Source: Firm-04 sp045591925
GTDB taxonomy: Bacteria; Bacillota; Clostridia; Oscillospirales; Ruminococcaceae
Length of the DNA stretch: 64,000 nt
Assembly: GCA_045591925.1 (NCBI GenBank)
Contig: JAZNTW010000041.1
Location: 1-64,000 of the forward strand
Direction: 5' to 3'
Shown here: positions 35,380 to 45,553 of the stretch, one piece after another
Position numbering within the stretch: the stretch's first letter is position 1
Layout of the letters: every line of letters starts with the position of its first letter
Program-made: the position numbers and the translations under genes
The notes under the pieces: model-generated
What the model saw: the letters and a program-made list of their open reading frames with translations, nothing else
Database searches by the model: none
Told to the model about the DNA's origin: nothing

Positions 35380-38300
35380 ATGGGCACACGTGTTTTTACA
35401 CGAGAGGATGCAAAGGGGTTAATCCGTCCGAATACGGAAAAGCTGACGCTCCCGTTTGATTTTACGGAGATTGCAAGCGGAGCGCTTGCGGGCTTTTCCA
35501 TGGTGAAAGCGTTGGTAATTCCGGAGGGAATCACCCGAATCGGAAGCTATGCTTTTTACACCAGAAGTTTCAAGAATACCTGTCAGATAGAAATTCTGAC
35601 GATCCCTTCCTCACTGAAGCAGTTTGATCGTTGGTGTTTTTATGATTGTAATTCCTTGAAATCCATTACGCTTCCGTCTGATTTTGATGAAGCACTTGCA
35701 GTTGAACTGTTTTCTCATTGTCCGAATGCCACATTGTTTTTCGGAAAGACATTTTCGATTGGAAAGAGAGTTGTTCCGTTTGCCAAGAGCAAGACGGTGC
35801 AGCAGATTATGGATGAACGCTCCGGACTTCTGACACAGGGTGCCGCATCCATGATCCAGATTGATAATAACGGAACGCTTACGATTCCTGCTAATTATCA
35901 TACGATTCTTCCAAATGCAATGAAGAATATCGCAACCAGAGGCATCAAAAAGGTTGTGATTCCGAATACGATTCAGAAGATTGCGCCGAATACATTTGCA
36001 CCGCTCCAAACCTTGGTGGAAATCGAGGTTTCGACAGGCGTTGAGTATATTGACCCCTGTGCATTTGCAAACTGCCGTCTGCTGGAAAAAATCACGCTGC
36101 CGAATACGATTCGTGAAATCGGCGCCGGTGCGTTTATGAATCTTCCGAAGCTTGAAAAGATTCAGCTTCCGTCCGAATTGATTGCGGTTTCAGATGAAAT
36201 GCTGAGTAATTGTACTTCTCTGCGCAAAGTGAAATTCGGAAAATCCATTACAAAAATCGGTTCGGGTGCATTCTCGGATTGTACTGCGCTGCGGAGCTTA
36301 AAGCTGCCGGAATCGGTGAAAACCATCGGCAACAGCGCATTCTGGAACTGCCGTTCGCTGCAAAGACTCTATGTGCCGGCAGGCTGCGAAAAGGTCAGCC
36401 AATCGACCTTTGGCAACTGTCCTGCATTGGAAACGCTCTTTATTCCGCGCATTATTCATGACCAGATCGAAACCAAGCGCGTATTCGGTGACCTGACGAA
36501 TCCGACGATTACATGGATGGAGCCGGGAATGCCGCGTCCGGATTGGCATTATGACGACGATTTGCCGGATGTTGATCTTGAAGTGGAAAAGACCGAAGAA
36601 CCGGTAGTCGAGCAGCCGGCACCAGCAGAACCTGAGCAGCTTCCGTCCGATGTCCGGATTCAAGCCGCATTCACTGCACCGGAGGAGCAGAAAGAAGCCA
36701 TTGATGCAGAATCGGTTCGGAAAATCGAGCGTTCGATTGCTGTGATGCAGTCTCAGCTGCAAAGTCTGACCGCTGCAACGGGCGTTGTTGAGAATGAACC
36801 GCAGATTGACACCGAGATGCTCAATCAGCTTCAGCGGAATTTGTCGCAGATGCAGCAGAATTATGATGCTGTACAGTCTCTGCAGCACTCTGCTGATACG
36901 CTTGAAAATATGCAGAAGCAGATTGACCAGTTTACGGAAATCCAGAGCAAAATGCAGCAGATATCCGAGGTTCAGGAATCTGTTGAAGAAAAGGTGCGGA
37001 ATCTTTCCGAGCTGGAGGATAAGGTCGAGCAGATTGGTGATGTGTCACAGATTGCTGCCGAGCTGTCCGAGGTAAAGGAATCCGTCAGCTCGATCTCCGA
37101 AATGAAAGAAGCTGTTGATTCGATTCAGGATATCAAGGAAAAGGTCGATGAGCTGTCCGATTTGAAAGCCTCTGTGGAAACGGTTGGCGATTTCAAGGAG
37201 ATGGCTGGCACGATCTCGGAGATTCAGGAAAAGATTTCCGTTATTGACAGCGTTCAGGATAAGATTGACGCGATCAATGAAGCGAGCGCTTCGGTGGAAG
37301 CCGTTTCGGATGTACAGGAGAAGATCAGCGTAATTCCGGAATTGCAGGAAAAGGTTGAAACCTTGTCTGAGCAGGCAAATGTTGCAAGTGAGCTGCGCGA
37401 TATCGCAGGCGCAATCTCTCAGGTACAGGAAAAGCTGAATGTTCTGCCTGAAATCCAGCAGAGAGTTGACTTGCTTTCCAACGGAACCGGCGTTCATGCA
37501 GATGGTACACCGCCGACCGAAACGCAGATGTCTCTGAACCGGAGCAATGCTGTCAGCTTGCCGATCACGCAAAATATTCCGACCGCAAATCCAGAATTAC
37601 AACCGAATACAGTCGTACAATCAGAGCGCGTTCAGGAGAATGTTGCTTTGGATATTAAACAGAATCAGAATAAGGAGCAGACTCCGATGCAGATAACAGT
37701 TGGACATACGCAGGATCAATTTGGAAACGCAGCAATCTTTGAACCGGTTCATTACGGAGAATACGGCAATTCCGAAAAGGTATTTACACATGAAAACAGC
37801 AAGGCACTGCCCGGACCGGTTGAACGCAGCACCGCACTGAAAGCGTTTACGGTCATTGCACGCCGTGCATTCTGCGGCTCTGAGGGCGGCGAGCGTTTTG
37901 AAATTCCGGAGGGTGTCCGCAGAATTGAGTCTCAGGCATTCTGGGATTGTCCGCGTCTGACCGCGATTGAAATTCCGGCGTCCTTGAAGGAGATCGAACC
38001 GGATGCGTTTGCAGGATGTACGCGCCTGACCGATGTTCATTTGCCGGCAGATTTCCCGGATCGCAGAGCTGTTGATTTGTTCCTGTTCCGACCGGAAATC
38101 AGACTGCATTGGCCGAAGAAGAAGATTCTTGCCAGACCGCGTATTGTCACGGTTGCCGATTTGATGGAGCAGTTTGACGATATTCTGACCTTGCAGAAAG
38201 CGAAAAAGCTGACTGTTCGGGATCATTTCCTGCATATTCCGGAGGGATATACCGCGATTGCACCGTTCTGTATGAAAGAGGTTGATATTCGTGCAGAGGA

Positions 38301-41300
38301 ATCGGAGCACGTTCTGACAACCGTAGTATTGCCGAAGAGTGTGAACCGCATTGCGGCATACGCATTTGCCGGACTCGAAGTTGCACGGCATATTGTGATT
38401 CCGGAGGGACTTCGGTATGTCGAAATGAATGCGTTTACCGGCTGCACCGGCACATTCCGTCTGATTTTACCGGATTCCGTTACATATATCGGACCATATG
38501 CCTTTGCAGCCCCCTGTCAGTATGAGCAGATTCGTCTGCCGAAGACGCTGCGTGCAATCAATGAGAACACATTCTCGAATTGTAATACGCTCGTCAGCCT
38601 GACGATTCCGAATGCGGTGCAGATCATTGGCGCGTGTGCGCTTTCCGGCTGTACCAACCTGAATTCGCTGACCATTTCGGAGCGTTTTGCAAATCAGCTC
38701 CCTGCAATCCTTGACGGCCCCGTTAAGATTACGGTCAACTGGGCAGAGGATCACACCAATCTCTATACGCAGAAGCCGTCGGATGCAATCATGAATGTGG
38801 TTTCGCCGCATTTCCAGCCGGTAAACGCACAGAGAATGTTTACGCTGGAATTGAGCCGTTCCTGCAGCGATTTCAACGAGCGCTTGAAAGAAATGCGGAT
38901 GCACCCGGTCATTGCACCGCTTGCGCTTTCCGAAATGTCGAATCAAACAAAGTTCGAGATTCCGCTTGGCGTCATTCGTCTTTGCAGCTACGCATTCGGC
39001 TATAATCAGCGCTTGATGACGTTGACCGTACCGAAAGCGCTGACGGAATTCGATTACGCAGCGTTCTATGACTGCGAGAGACTGCGCGATATCTTCCTGC
39101 CGGAGGAATTCGACAGAGACGCAGCCGCAGTGCTGTTCATGCGCGACCCGTCGATTCTGATGTACTTTGGTAATGCCAGACCGGTTCGCATTCGTCAGCT
39201 TACCGCAGATTGTCCGTGGATTTTGACTTCCAGTGACGTTGTTGAGCTGGATACGGTCGATGATACGATCACAGTTCCGAACGGCTATCTGGTAATAGCT
39301 TCCTTTATGTATCACGGTGTGCTCGGAAAACACACGATGAGACGTTTTGTATTGGCGCCGTCTGTATGTTTGATCGGAACCAATTCGTTCGTACATTTGC
39401 GTCAGCTTGAGGAGGTTATCTGTACTGAGGGCTTGCAGGCGATTGAGCCGTCTGCCTTTGTTGAGTGTCCGAATCTGAAACGCATTGTTTTGCCGAATTC
39501 GCTGCGGTTCTTGGGCGTCCGTGCTTTTGTTGGATGTGAAAATTTGCAGGAAATTGTGATTCCGAGCAGATTTGCAGACCGTGCGGCTGAAATTGTTCGT
39601 GAATGTCCTAAGGTCAAGCTGACATTCTTTGATGCACCTGTCGCCGAGACTGTCAATGCGGTCGTAGATGTTATCGAAGAAGCACCGGTTGCTGCGCCTG
39701 TTGCAGAGCCTGTGGTTGAACCGGTTGCAGAACCGGCAGTTGAACCCGTTGCCGAGACTGCTGTTGAATCTGTAGCCGAGGCTATTGCTGAACCGATAGC
39801 AGAAACTACGGAAATCGTTGCTGATGAAGCATCTGAAACCATTGCAGAAGAACGCGCAATCGAGCCTGTGCTTGACGAGATGGCTGAAACAGTCGAAGCT
39901 GTTGCTGATGAAACGACCGAAACGGTTGACGAGTTGCCGGAAATCGAGCCTGTGCTTGACGAGATGGCTGAAACAGTCGAAGCTGTTGCCGATGAAGCAA
40001 CCGAAACCGTTGATGAGCTGCCTGAAATCGAGCCTGTGCTTGATGATATGGCTGAAACAGTCGAAGCTGTTGCTGATGAAGTGACCGAAATCATTGACGA
40101 GCTGCCTGAAATCGAGCCTGTGCTTGATGAGATGACTGAAACAGTCGAAGCTGTTGAAGATGAAGCGACCAAAACGGTTGACGAGCTGCCGGAAATCGAG
40201 CCTGTGCTTGACGATATGGCTGAAACAGTCGAAGCTGTTGCTGATGAAGTGACCGAAACCGTTGACGAGCTGCCAGAAATCGAGCCTGTGCTTGATGATA
40301 TGGCTGAAACAGTTGAAACCGTTACAGAAGAAGCAACCGAAACGGTTGACGAGCTGCCGGAAATCGAGCCTGAGCTTGACGAGATGGCTGAAACAGTCGA
40401 AGCTGTTGCCGAGGAAACGACCGAAACCATTGATGAACTGCCGGAAATCGAGCCTGTGCTTGACGAGATGGCGGAAACTGTCGAGACTGTTGAAGCTGAA
40501 GCGACCGAAACCGTTGACGAGCTGCCGGAAATCGAGCCTGTGCTTGATGAGATGGCTGAGACAGTTGAAGCCGTTGCAGAAGAAGCAACCGAAACCGTTG
40601 ACGAGCTGCCTGAAATCGAGCCTGTGCTTGATGAGATGGCTGAGACAGTTGAAACCGTTGCAGAAGAAGCAACCGAAACGGTTGATGAGCTGCCGGAAAT
40701 CGAGCCTGTGCTTGACGATATGGCTGAAACAGTCGAAGCTGTTGCTGATGAAGCGACCGAAACGGTTGACGAGTTGCCGGAAATCGAGCCTGTGCTTGAT
40801 GATATGGCTGAAACAGTTGAAGCTGTTGCCGAGGAAACCACCGAAACGGTTGACGAGTTGCCTGAAATCAAGCCTGTGCTTGATGATATGGCTGAAACAG
40901 TTGAAGCTGTTGCCGAGGAAACCACCGAAACGGTTGACGAGTTGCCGGAAATCGAGCCTGTGCTTGATGATATGGCTGAAACAGTCGAAGCTGTTGCCGA
41001 TGAAGCGACCGAAACGGTTGACGAGCTGCCGGAAATCGAGCCTGTGCTTGATGAGATGACAGAAACAGTCGAAGCTGTTGCTGATGAAGTGACCGAAACG
41101 GTTGACGAGCTGCCGGAAATCGAGCCTGAGCTTGATGATATGGCTGAGACAGTCGAAGCTGTTGCCGATGAAGCGACCGAAACCGTTGAAGAGCTGCCTG
41201 AAATCGAGCCTGTGCTTGATGAGATGGCTGAAACAGTCGAAGCTGTTGCTGATGAAGTGACCGAAACCGTTGACGAGCTGCCGGAAATCGAGCCTGTGCT

Positions 41301-42633
41301 TGATGATATGGCTGAAACAGTCGAAGCTGTTGCCGATGAAGCGACCGAAACGGTTGACGAGCTGCCGGAAATCGAGCCTGTGTTTGATGAAATGGCTGAA
41401 ACAGTTGAAACCGTTGCAGAAGAAGCAACCGAAACGGTTGACGAACTGCCGGAAATCGAGCCTGTGCTTGATGAGATGGCAGAAACAGTTGAAGCGGTTG
41501 AAGAAATTCCGGCTGCCAAGCCTGTACTCGATGCGATCGAGGATATCGAATCTACCACAGGATTTGCGTCGATTGCCGATGCGCTGTTTACGGAATCTCA
41601 TGCAGAATCCCTTGCCGGACAGAATTCGATGGAATCCGCCGGCGTGCCTGCGGTAGAAACTGAGCCGAAAAAGCAAAATGACCTGCCGACCCTTGAAGGC
41701 ATGGCACCGCTTGGTGAGGACGCATTGCCTGTACTTTCGGCATTCGATGATGATTTCTCATCTGCACCGAAGATTTCCGCATGGCGCCGCCACAATTTTG
41801 ATGCGGCTGCACTCTCTGCACTTGGCGTGCTTTCCGAACCGGATGATATCCCGTTTGCTTCAGCTCCTACGGAAACTGCTCCTGCGGCTCCGACGGCTGC
41901 AAAGTCCGAGATTGTCATTCCGAAGGATGGCAGATTCTCCGCAAAAGAGCGCAATAAGTGTTACCACGGCGAAGCCGTTCTGGAAATTCCGGTCGGCTAT
42001 CTGGAAATCCGTGCGGGCGCTTGTGCTGGTATGGAAACCATGGAGTCCGCGATTTTGCCGAATACAATAGTCAAAATTGGCAGCGGCGCATTCTCTGATT
42101 CTACAGTTTTGAAGAATGTCTATATTCCGCTTTCCGTCAAGGAAATCGCTTCGGATGCGTTCGAGGGCTGCGATGCACTGGAAACAGTTACAATGCCGCG
42201 TGCGCTTGAATGGCTCGCAAGTGAATTGTTCGGTGGAAATATCGAAATCACTTGGCTTGAGGAGCAAAAAGAGGAGTCCAACGCGATTGATGTCGGTGAC
42301 GGCAGATTTACCAGACAAGTCCGCCGCGCGATTTACCACGGCGAACCGATGCTGATCATTCCGGAGGGCTATACCGAGATTCGTCCCGGTGCTTGTGCCG
42401 GTCTGGAAACGATTGTTGAAGTACGGTTCCCGAATTCGCTGCAAAAGATTTGTTCGGGTGCGTTCTCCGAATGTACTTCGCTTCGCGTGCTGGATATCCC
42501 GTCCAGTGTCACGATTCTGGAGGAGGATGCCTTTGAAGATTGCGATGCACTCAGCATGGTTGCTGTTCCGTCGCATCTTGCAAAAGAGGCAAAGCTCTGC
42601 TTCCCGAATGTTGATCTGGCTATTCTTGATTGA
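35380..42633 (+). CDS. giant protein with BspA-type leucine-rich repeats, coiled coil and acidic repeats
   Basis: 2417 residues. BspA-type LRR blocks (units such as LPNTIREIGAGAFMNLPKLE) lie at about 1-395, 790-1110, 1150-1420 and 2180-2417. A heptad-rich coiled coil (~437-703) follows the first block. Twenty acidic 28-residue units lie at about 1494-2040. No signal peptide, membrane segment or sortase motif is seen, although BspA-type LRR proteins are usually secreted. ATG 35380 has AAAGGAGG 9 bp upstream, so the start is firm. A structural or scaffolding role inside the cell would fit, but export by another route is possible. The gene stands alone between terminators. Confidence 0.85.
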   Translation: MGTRVFTREDAKGLIRPNTEKLTLPFDFTEIASGALAGFSMVKALVIPEGITRIGSYAFYTRSFKNTCQIEILTIPSSLKQFDRWCFYDCNSLKSITLPSDFDEALAVELFSHCPNATLFFGKTFSIGKRVVPFAKSKTVQQIMDERSGLLTQGAASMIQIDNNGTLTIPANYHTILPNAMKNIATRGIKKVVIPNTIQKIAPNTFAPLQTLVEIEVSTGVEYIDPCAFANCRLLEKITLPNTIREIGAGAFMNLPKLEKIQLPSELIAVSDEMLSNCTSLRKVKFGKSITKIGSGAFSDCTALRSLKLPESVKTIGNSAFWNCRSLQRLYVPAGCEKVSQSTFGNCPALETLFIPRIIHDQIETKRVFGDLTNPTITWMEPGMPRPDWHYDDDLPDVDLEVEKTEEPVVEQPAPAEPEQLPSDVRIQAAFTAPEEQKEAIDAESVRKIERSIAVMQSQLQSLTAATGVVENEPQIDTEMLNQLQRNLSQMQQNYDAVQSLQHSADTLENMQKQIDQFTEIQSKMQQISEVQESVEEKVRNLSELEDKVEQIGDVSQIAAELSEVKESVSSISEMKEAVDSIQDIKEKVDELSDLKASVETVGDFKEMAGTISEIQEKISVIDSVQDKIDAINEASASVEAVSDVQEKISVIPELQEKVETLSEQANVASELRDIAGAISQVQEKLNVLPEIQQRVDLLSNGTGVHADGTPPTETQMSLNRSNAVSLPITQNIPTANPELQPNTVVQSERVQENVALDIKQNQNKEQTPMQITVGHTQDQFGNAAIFEPVHYGEYGNSEKVFTHENSKALPGPVERSTALKAFTVIARRAFCGSEGGERFEIPEGVRRIESQAFWDCPRLTAIEIPASLKEIEPDAFAGCTRLTDVHLPADFPDRRAVDLFLFRPEIRLHWPKKKILARPRIVTVADLMEQFDDILTLQKAKKLTVRDHFLHIPEGYTAIAPFCMKEVDIRAEESEHVLTTVVLPKSVNRIAAYAFAGLEVARHIVIPEGLRYVEMNAFTGCTGTFRLILPDSVTYIGPYAFAAPCQYEQIRLPKTLRAINENTFSNCNTLVSLTIPNAVQIIGACALSGCTNLNSLTISERFANQLPAILDGPVKITVNWAEDHTNLYTQKPSDAIMNVVSPHFQPVNAQRMFTLELSRSCSDFNERLKEMRMHPVIAPLALSEMSNQTKFEIPLGVIRLCSYAFGYNQRLMTLTVPKALTEFDYAAFYDCERLRDIFLPEEFDRDAAAVLFMRDPSILMYFGNARPVRIRQLTADCPWILTSSDVVELDTVDDTITVPNGYLVIASFMYHGVLGKHTMRRFVLAPSVCLIGTNSFVHLRQLEEVICTEGLQAIEPSAFVECPNLKRIVLPNSLRFLGVRAFVGCENLQEIVIPSRFADRAAEIVRECPKVKLTFFDAPVAETVNAVVDVIEEAPVAAPVAEPVVEPVAEPAVEPVAETAVESVAEAIAEPIAETTEIVADEASETIAEERAIEPVLDEMAETVEAVADETTETVDELPEIEPVLDEMAETVEAVADEATETVDELPEIEPVLDDMAETVEAVADEVTEIIDELPEIEPVLDEMTETVEAVEDEATKTVDELPEIEPVLDDMAETVEAVADEVTETVDELPEIEPVLDDMAETVETVTEEATETVDELPEIEPELDEMAETVEAVAEETTETIDELPEIEPVLDEMAETVETVEAEATETVDELPEIEPVLDEMAETVEAVAEEATETVDELPEIEPVLDEMAETVETVAEEATETVDELPEIEPVLDDMAETVEAVADEATETVDELPEIEPVLDDMAETVEAVAEETTETVDELPEIKPVLDDMAETVEAVAEETTETVDELPEIEPVLDDMAETVEAVADEATETVDELPEIEPVLDEMTETVEAVADEVTETVDELPEIEPELDDMAETVEAVADEATETVEELPEIEPVLDEMAETVEAVADEVTETVDELPEIEPVLDDMAETVEAVADEATETVDELPEIEPVFDEMAETVETVAEEATETVDELPEIEPVLDEMAETVEAVEEIPAAKPVLDAIEDIESTTGFASIADALFTESHAESLAGQNSMESAGVPAVETEPKKQNDLPTLEGMAPLGEDALPVLSAFDDDFSSAPKISAWRRHNFDAAALSALGVLSEPDDIPFASAPTETAPAAPTAAKSEIVIPKDGRFSAKERNKCYHGEAVLEIPVGYLEIRAGACAGMETMESAILPNTIVKIGSGAFSDSTVLKNVYIPLSVKEIASDAFEGCDALETVTMPRALEWLASELFGGNIEITWLEEQKEESNAIDVGDGRFTRQVRRAIYHGEPMLIIPEGYTEIRPGACAGLETIVEVRFPNSLQKICSGAFSECTSLRVLDIPSSVTILEEDAFEDCDALSMVAVPSHLAKEAKLCFPNVDLAILD
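39859..41500 (+). repeat. 20 tandem 84-bp repeats (acidic 28-residue units)
   Basis: Units of the form IEPVLDEMAETVEAVADE plus ATETVDELPE: 19 complete and one partial. Variation is limited to a few positions (E/D, A/V/T), as in a recently expanded array. The same DNA gives long but spurious open frames on the opposite strand. Confidence 0.92.
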
Positions 42634-42644
42634 TAATTTATATG

Positions 42645-42683
42645 ATCGCCGCGAGATTCTGAAATTTCGCGGCGATTCTTTTT
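42645..42683 (+). terminator. terminator after the giant LRR gene
   Basis: ATCGCCGCGA-N11-TCGCGGCGAT followed by TCTTTTT. Confidence 0.85.
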
Positions 42684-42805
42684 CGAAACCGGATGCCTGA
42701 TGCTCAAAACCGATAAAACACTTGCAAACCAGTCACCGAATCCGCGGATTTACCCCATGAATCGTGAGAAAAAGCCGATTTCTTTGAAAAAATGGATGTA
42801 CCCTC

Positions 42806-42834
42806 TTGTATTTTGTTTTGATTTGTGATATAAT
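42806..42834 (+). promoter_or_regulatory. promoter of the Asp23-like/fakA operon
   Basis: TTGTAT (42806-42811), 17-bp spacer, TATAAT (42829-42834). Confidence 0.65.
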
Positions 42835-42866
42835 ATGATATGATTATTGAGAAAGGAGTTTCCAAT

Positions 42867-43214
42867 ATGATCGTGATTGAAAACCATATTGGCAGTATTC
42901 GTGTCTCCAAGACGTATCTCTATTCTTTGATTGAGCATACTGTCACAAATTGTTTCGGCGTTGCTGATATGAACGATTCTTCGCCCATTGAAACAATCAA
43001 GACGAAGCTGTTCCCAAGTGATATTCGCAGAGGAATCCATCTGCGCACCCAGCAGAATCAGCTGATTGTTGATCTGCATATCGTCACCGGAATCGGTGCA
43101 AATATGACTGCGATTACTGATAGTATCCGAAATAAGGTTTGTTATGCGATTGAACAAACAACCGGATTTCAGCCGGCTGCAATTAACATATATATTGATG
43201 GCATTCGCGCCTGA
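42867..43214 (+). CDS. Asp23/Gls24-family protein (YloU-like)
   Basis: 115 residues matching the small Asp23/Gls24 fold: GSIRVSKTYLYSLIEHTVTN at the start and VDLHIVTGIGANM in the middle. The pair with the DAK-domain gene, 18 bp downstream, reproduces the yloU-yloV order of Bacillus. Members act at the membrane or in cell-envelope stress, but the exact role is unknown. ATG 42867 has AAAGGAG 8 bp upstream. Confidence 0.85.
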   Translation: MIVIENHIGSIRVSKTYLYSLIEHTVTNCFGVADMNDSSPIETIKTKLFPSDIRRGIHLRTQQNQLIVDLHIVTGIGANMTAITDSIRNKVCYAIEQTTGFQPAAINIYIDGIRA

Positions 43215-43232
43215 GAATTGGAGGAACTCATT

Positions 43233-44897
43233 TTGATTAGCGGTAAGCAACTGAAAGCAGCAATCATTCATGCTGCAATATTGATTACAAACCAGAGACG
43301 TTCGGTTGACGAGTTGAATGTTTATCCGGTACCGGATGGCGACACCGGAACCAATATGTCCATGACAATCAGTGCTGCAAAGCGTGAATTGGAGCTTTTG
43401 CCGGATGACGCGACAGTTTCCGAGGTCGCAAATGTTGCAGCCTCGTCCATGCTGCGCGGTGCGCGCGGAAATTCCGGCGTTATTACATCGCTGCTGTTCC
43501 GTGGTTTTTCCAAGGGCTTGAACGGTCTGACAACAGCTGAGAATTCCGATTTTGCGAATGCGTTGGAGCTTGGCGTTGCCGGTGCATATAAGGCGGTCAT
43601 GAAGCCGACAGAGGGTACCATCCTGACCGTTTCGCGTATGGCTGCCAATAAGGCGCAGGAGCTTGCGAAAAAGGATTTGGATACGATCGCGTTCTGGCAG
43701 GGGATTCTCGATGAAGCCAATGCCGTGCTGAAGCAGACAACCGAGATGCTTCCTGCACTCAAAAAAGCAAATGTGGTGGACGCCGGTGGACAGGGCTTCT
43801 GCATCATCATCAGTGGTATGCTCGATTCGTTTAAGGGCGCAGAGATTCCGGCAGAGGAAAGCGCGGATGCACAGAACGGTTCTCCCGACCCGAAGGTTGA
43901 CTTTAACGCCGCAGTTGCACAGTATGATGAAGAAATCAATTTCACATATTGCACCGAATATATCATCGAAAAGAAGGATGAAACCGTAGACGGCGCGAAG
44001 CTGCGTGCATATCTCGAAACGATCGGTGACTGCGTGGTTGTTGTCGAAGATGATGAGATCATCAAGGTCCATGTTCACACAGACGAACCGGGTAAGGCGC
44101 TGACCAAGGCGCTGGAATTCGGCTGCTTTATCAATGACCCGAAGCCGAAAATCGAAAATATGCGGATTCAGCATGAGGGCAAGGTCAAGGAAGCAAAGAT
44201 TGTCAAGCAGCAGGAGGTTGTTCCTGTTGAGCCGACAAAGGATTTCGGCTTTGTTGCAGTTGCAGCAGGCGGCGGTCTGGAGCGCACATTCTTAGACCTT
44301 GGTGTTGATCAGGTTGTCAAGGGCGGTCAGACGATGAATCCCTCGACCGATGATATCTTAAAGGCAATCCACGCAACACCTGCGAAAACTGTTTTTGTTT
44401 TGCCGAATAATAAAAATATCATTATGGCGGCTGAACAGGCAATCAATCTTGCAAACCGCAATGTGATTGTGCTGCAAACCAGAACGATTCCGCAGGGCAT
44501 TGCGGCGATGCTTGCATATGATGAAAGCGCAGATGTCAATGAAAACCGCGTTCAGATGACAAAAGCGTTCGAGCAGGTATCTTCCGGCTCTGTCACATTT
44601 GCTGCACGTGATTCCGAGCTTGACGGTCAGAAGATCAAGAAGAACGAAGTGCTTGCGCTCGATAACGGCAAGCTGGCATTTACCGAAAAGGAAGTCAACA
44701 AGGCTGCATATAAGCTGGTCAAGAGACTGGTCAAGAGCGACAGCAGCTATGTTACGGTCATTTACGGCTCTGATGTGACCGAGGATAAGGCGCAGATGCT
44801 CTATGACCAACTCAGCATGAAGTTTAAGGATAAGATTGAAATTACCTTGCTTCACGGCGGACAGCCTGTTTATTACTATCTGATTTCAGTGGAATAA
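43233..44897 (+). CDS. fakA: fatty acid kinase catalytic subunit FakA (DAK2 domain, YloV-like)
   Basis: 554 residues. The N-terminal DhaL-type ATP domain shows NVYPVPDGDTGTNM with the aspartates that hold magnesium, then SMLRGARGNSGVI. A middle domain and a C-terminal FakA-type domain (VFVLPNNKNIIMAAEQA) complete the protein. FakA phosphorylates fatty acids presented by FakB (DegV-type) proteins; none is encoded in this window. The TTG start at 43233 has GGAGG 8 bp upstream. Confidence 0.9.
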   Translation: MISGKQLKAAIIHAAILITNQRRSVDELNVYPVPDGDTGTNMSMTISAAKRELELLPDDATVSEVANVAASSMLRGARGNSGVITSLLFRGFSKGLNGLTTAENSDFANALELGVAGAYKAVMKPTEGTILTVSRMAANKAQELAKKDLDTIAFWQGILDEANAVLKQTTEMLPALKKANVVDAGGQGFCIIISGMLDSFKGAEIPAEESADAQNGSPDPKVDFNAAVAQYDEEINFTYCTEYIIEKKDETVDGAKLRAYLETIGDCVVVVEDDEIIKVHVHTDEPGKALTKALEFGCFINDPKPKIENMRIQHEGKVKEAKIVKQQEVVPVEPTKDFGFVAVAAGGGLERTFLDLGVDQVVKGGQTMNPSTDDILKAIHATPAKTVFVLPNNKNIIMAAEQAINLANRNVIVLQTRTIPQGIAAMLAYDESADVNENRVQMTKAFEQVSSGSVTFAARDSELDGQKIKKNEVLALDNGKLAFTEKEVNKAAYKLVKRLVKSDSSYVTVIYGSDVTEDKAQMLYDQLSMKFKDKIEITLLHGGQPVYYYLISVE

Positions 44898-44904
44898 TGA
44901 AAGG

Positions 44905-44925
44905 GGGCGGTTTTCCGCCCTTTTT
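44905..44925 (+). terminator. terminator after fakA
   Basis: GGGCGG-TTTT-CCGCCC followed by T5. Confidence 0.85.
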
Positions 44926-44947
44926 CTTATCAGTGAGGATTTGAACA

Positions 44948-45553
44948 ATGGATACGGGAATGATTATACTTTTTGTAGTGGCCGGTTGCTTTATTGCACT
45001 TGGACTCAGTGCCTATGAACGTGATGTTGCTGCCAAACGAAATAAGCGTAACGAGGAGGCGCGGTATCGGGAGCAATATGTGAAACCGATTTCGCTGGTG
45101 GATGCGCAGTTTGGTACGATGGAGGCAGAATACGACATCGCACGGCAAATGCTGAAAGCCACCGATGCAAAGCTGCCGCAATTTGGTACAACGGCACCAT
45201 CTCTGCTGACTGTCAATGGTTTCACGCCGGAGCGAGAGCGCGATATCTTTCGCACACTTGCATTGGTATATGAAAAAGAACAAGATATTCTGCAAAATCT
45301 TGCAGAAAAGGTTCGGCAGCTTATGATTCAACATGAGCTTGCAGAGGTTCTGGAATGCGATCTGATCCAGTCGCAAATCGTTCTGACGGAAATCGAGATT
45401 ACCTACGATCTGGAATCTGTGGAGCATCCGATGACACTGATGCTGATTGCAGGCGTGACGATTGGTCTGGATACCTTTGCACTGGATGTGCTTTACTGGT
45501 CGGATTCCGGAAAATGGGAATATAATGCGCAATTAAGCGAGGGCGACGTTTAA
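44948..45553 (+). CDS. membrane-anchored protein of unknown function
   Basis: 201 residues. One N-terminal membrane segment (~4-22) is followed by a charged soluble part with helices (FRTLALVYEKEQDILQNLAEK) and a beta-rich end. I do not recognise a family. Its stop overlaps the queH start (TAATG), so the two are co-translated, which does not by itself imply shared function. GAGG lies before the ATG. Confidence 0.7.
   Translation: MDTGMIILFVVAGCFIALGLSAYERDVAAKRNKRNEEARYREQYVKPISLVDAQFGTMEAEYDIARQMLKATDAKLPQFGTTAPSLLTVNGFTPERERDIFRTLALVYEKEQDILQNLAEKVRQLMIQHELAEVLECDLIQSQIVLTEIEITYDLESVEHPMTLMLIAGVTIGLDTFALDVLYWSDSGKWEYNAQLSEGDV

Noticed and set aside
39859..41500. Regular repeats that might be taken for a CRISPR array
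   Set aside because: The units are 84 bp, contiguous, in frame and code for protein; there are no unique spacers and no cas genes.
38467..41676. 1069-codon open frame on the minus strand, and a 718-codon one at 39402-41558
   Set aside because: Both are antisense shadows of the acidic 28-residue repeats. They are low-complexity, lack ribosome sites, and lie inside the firmly started giant LRR gene.
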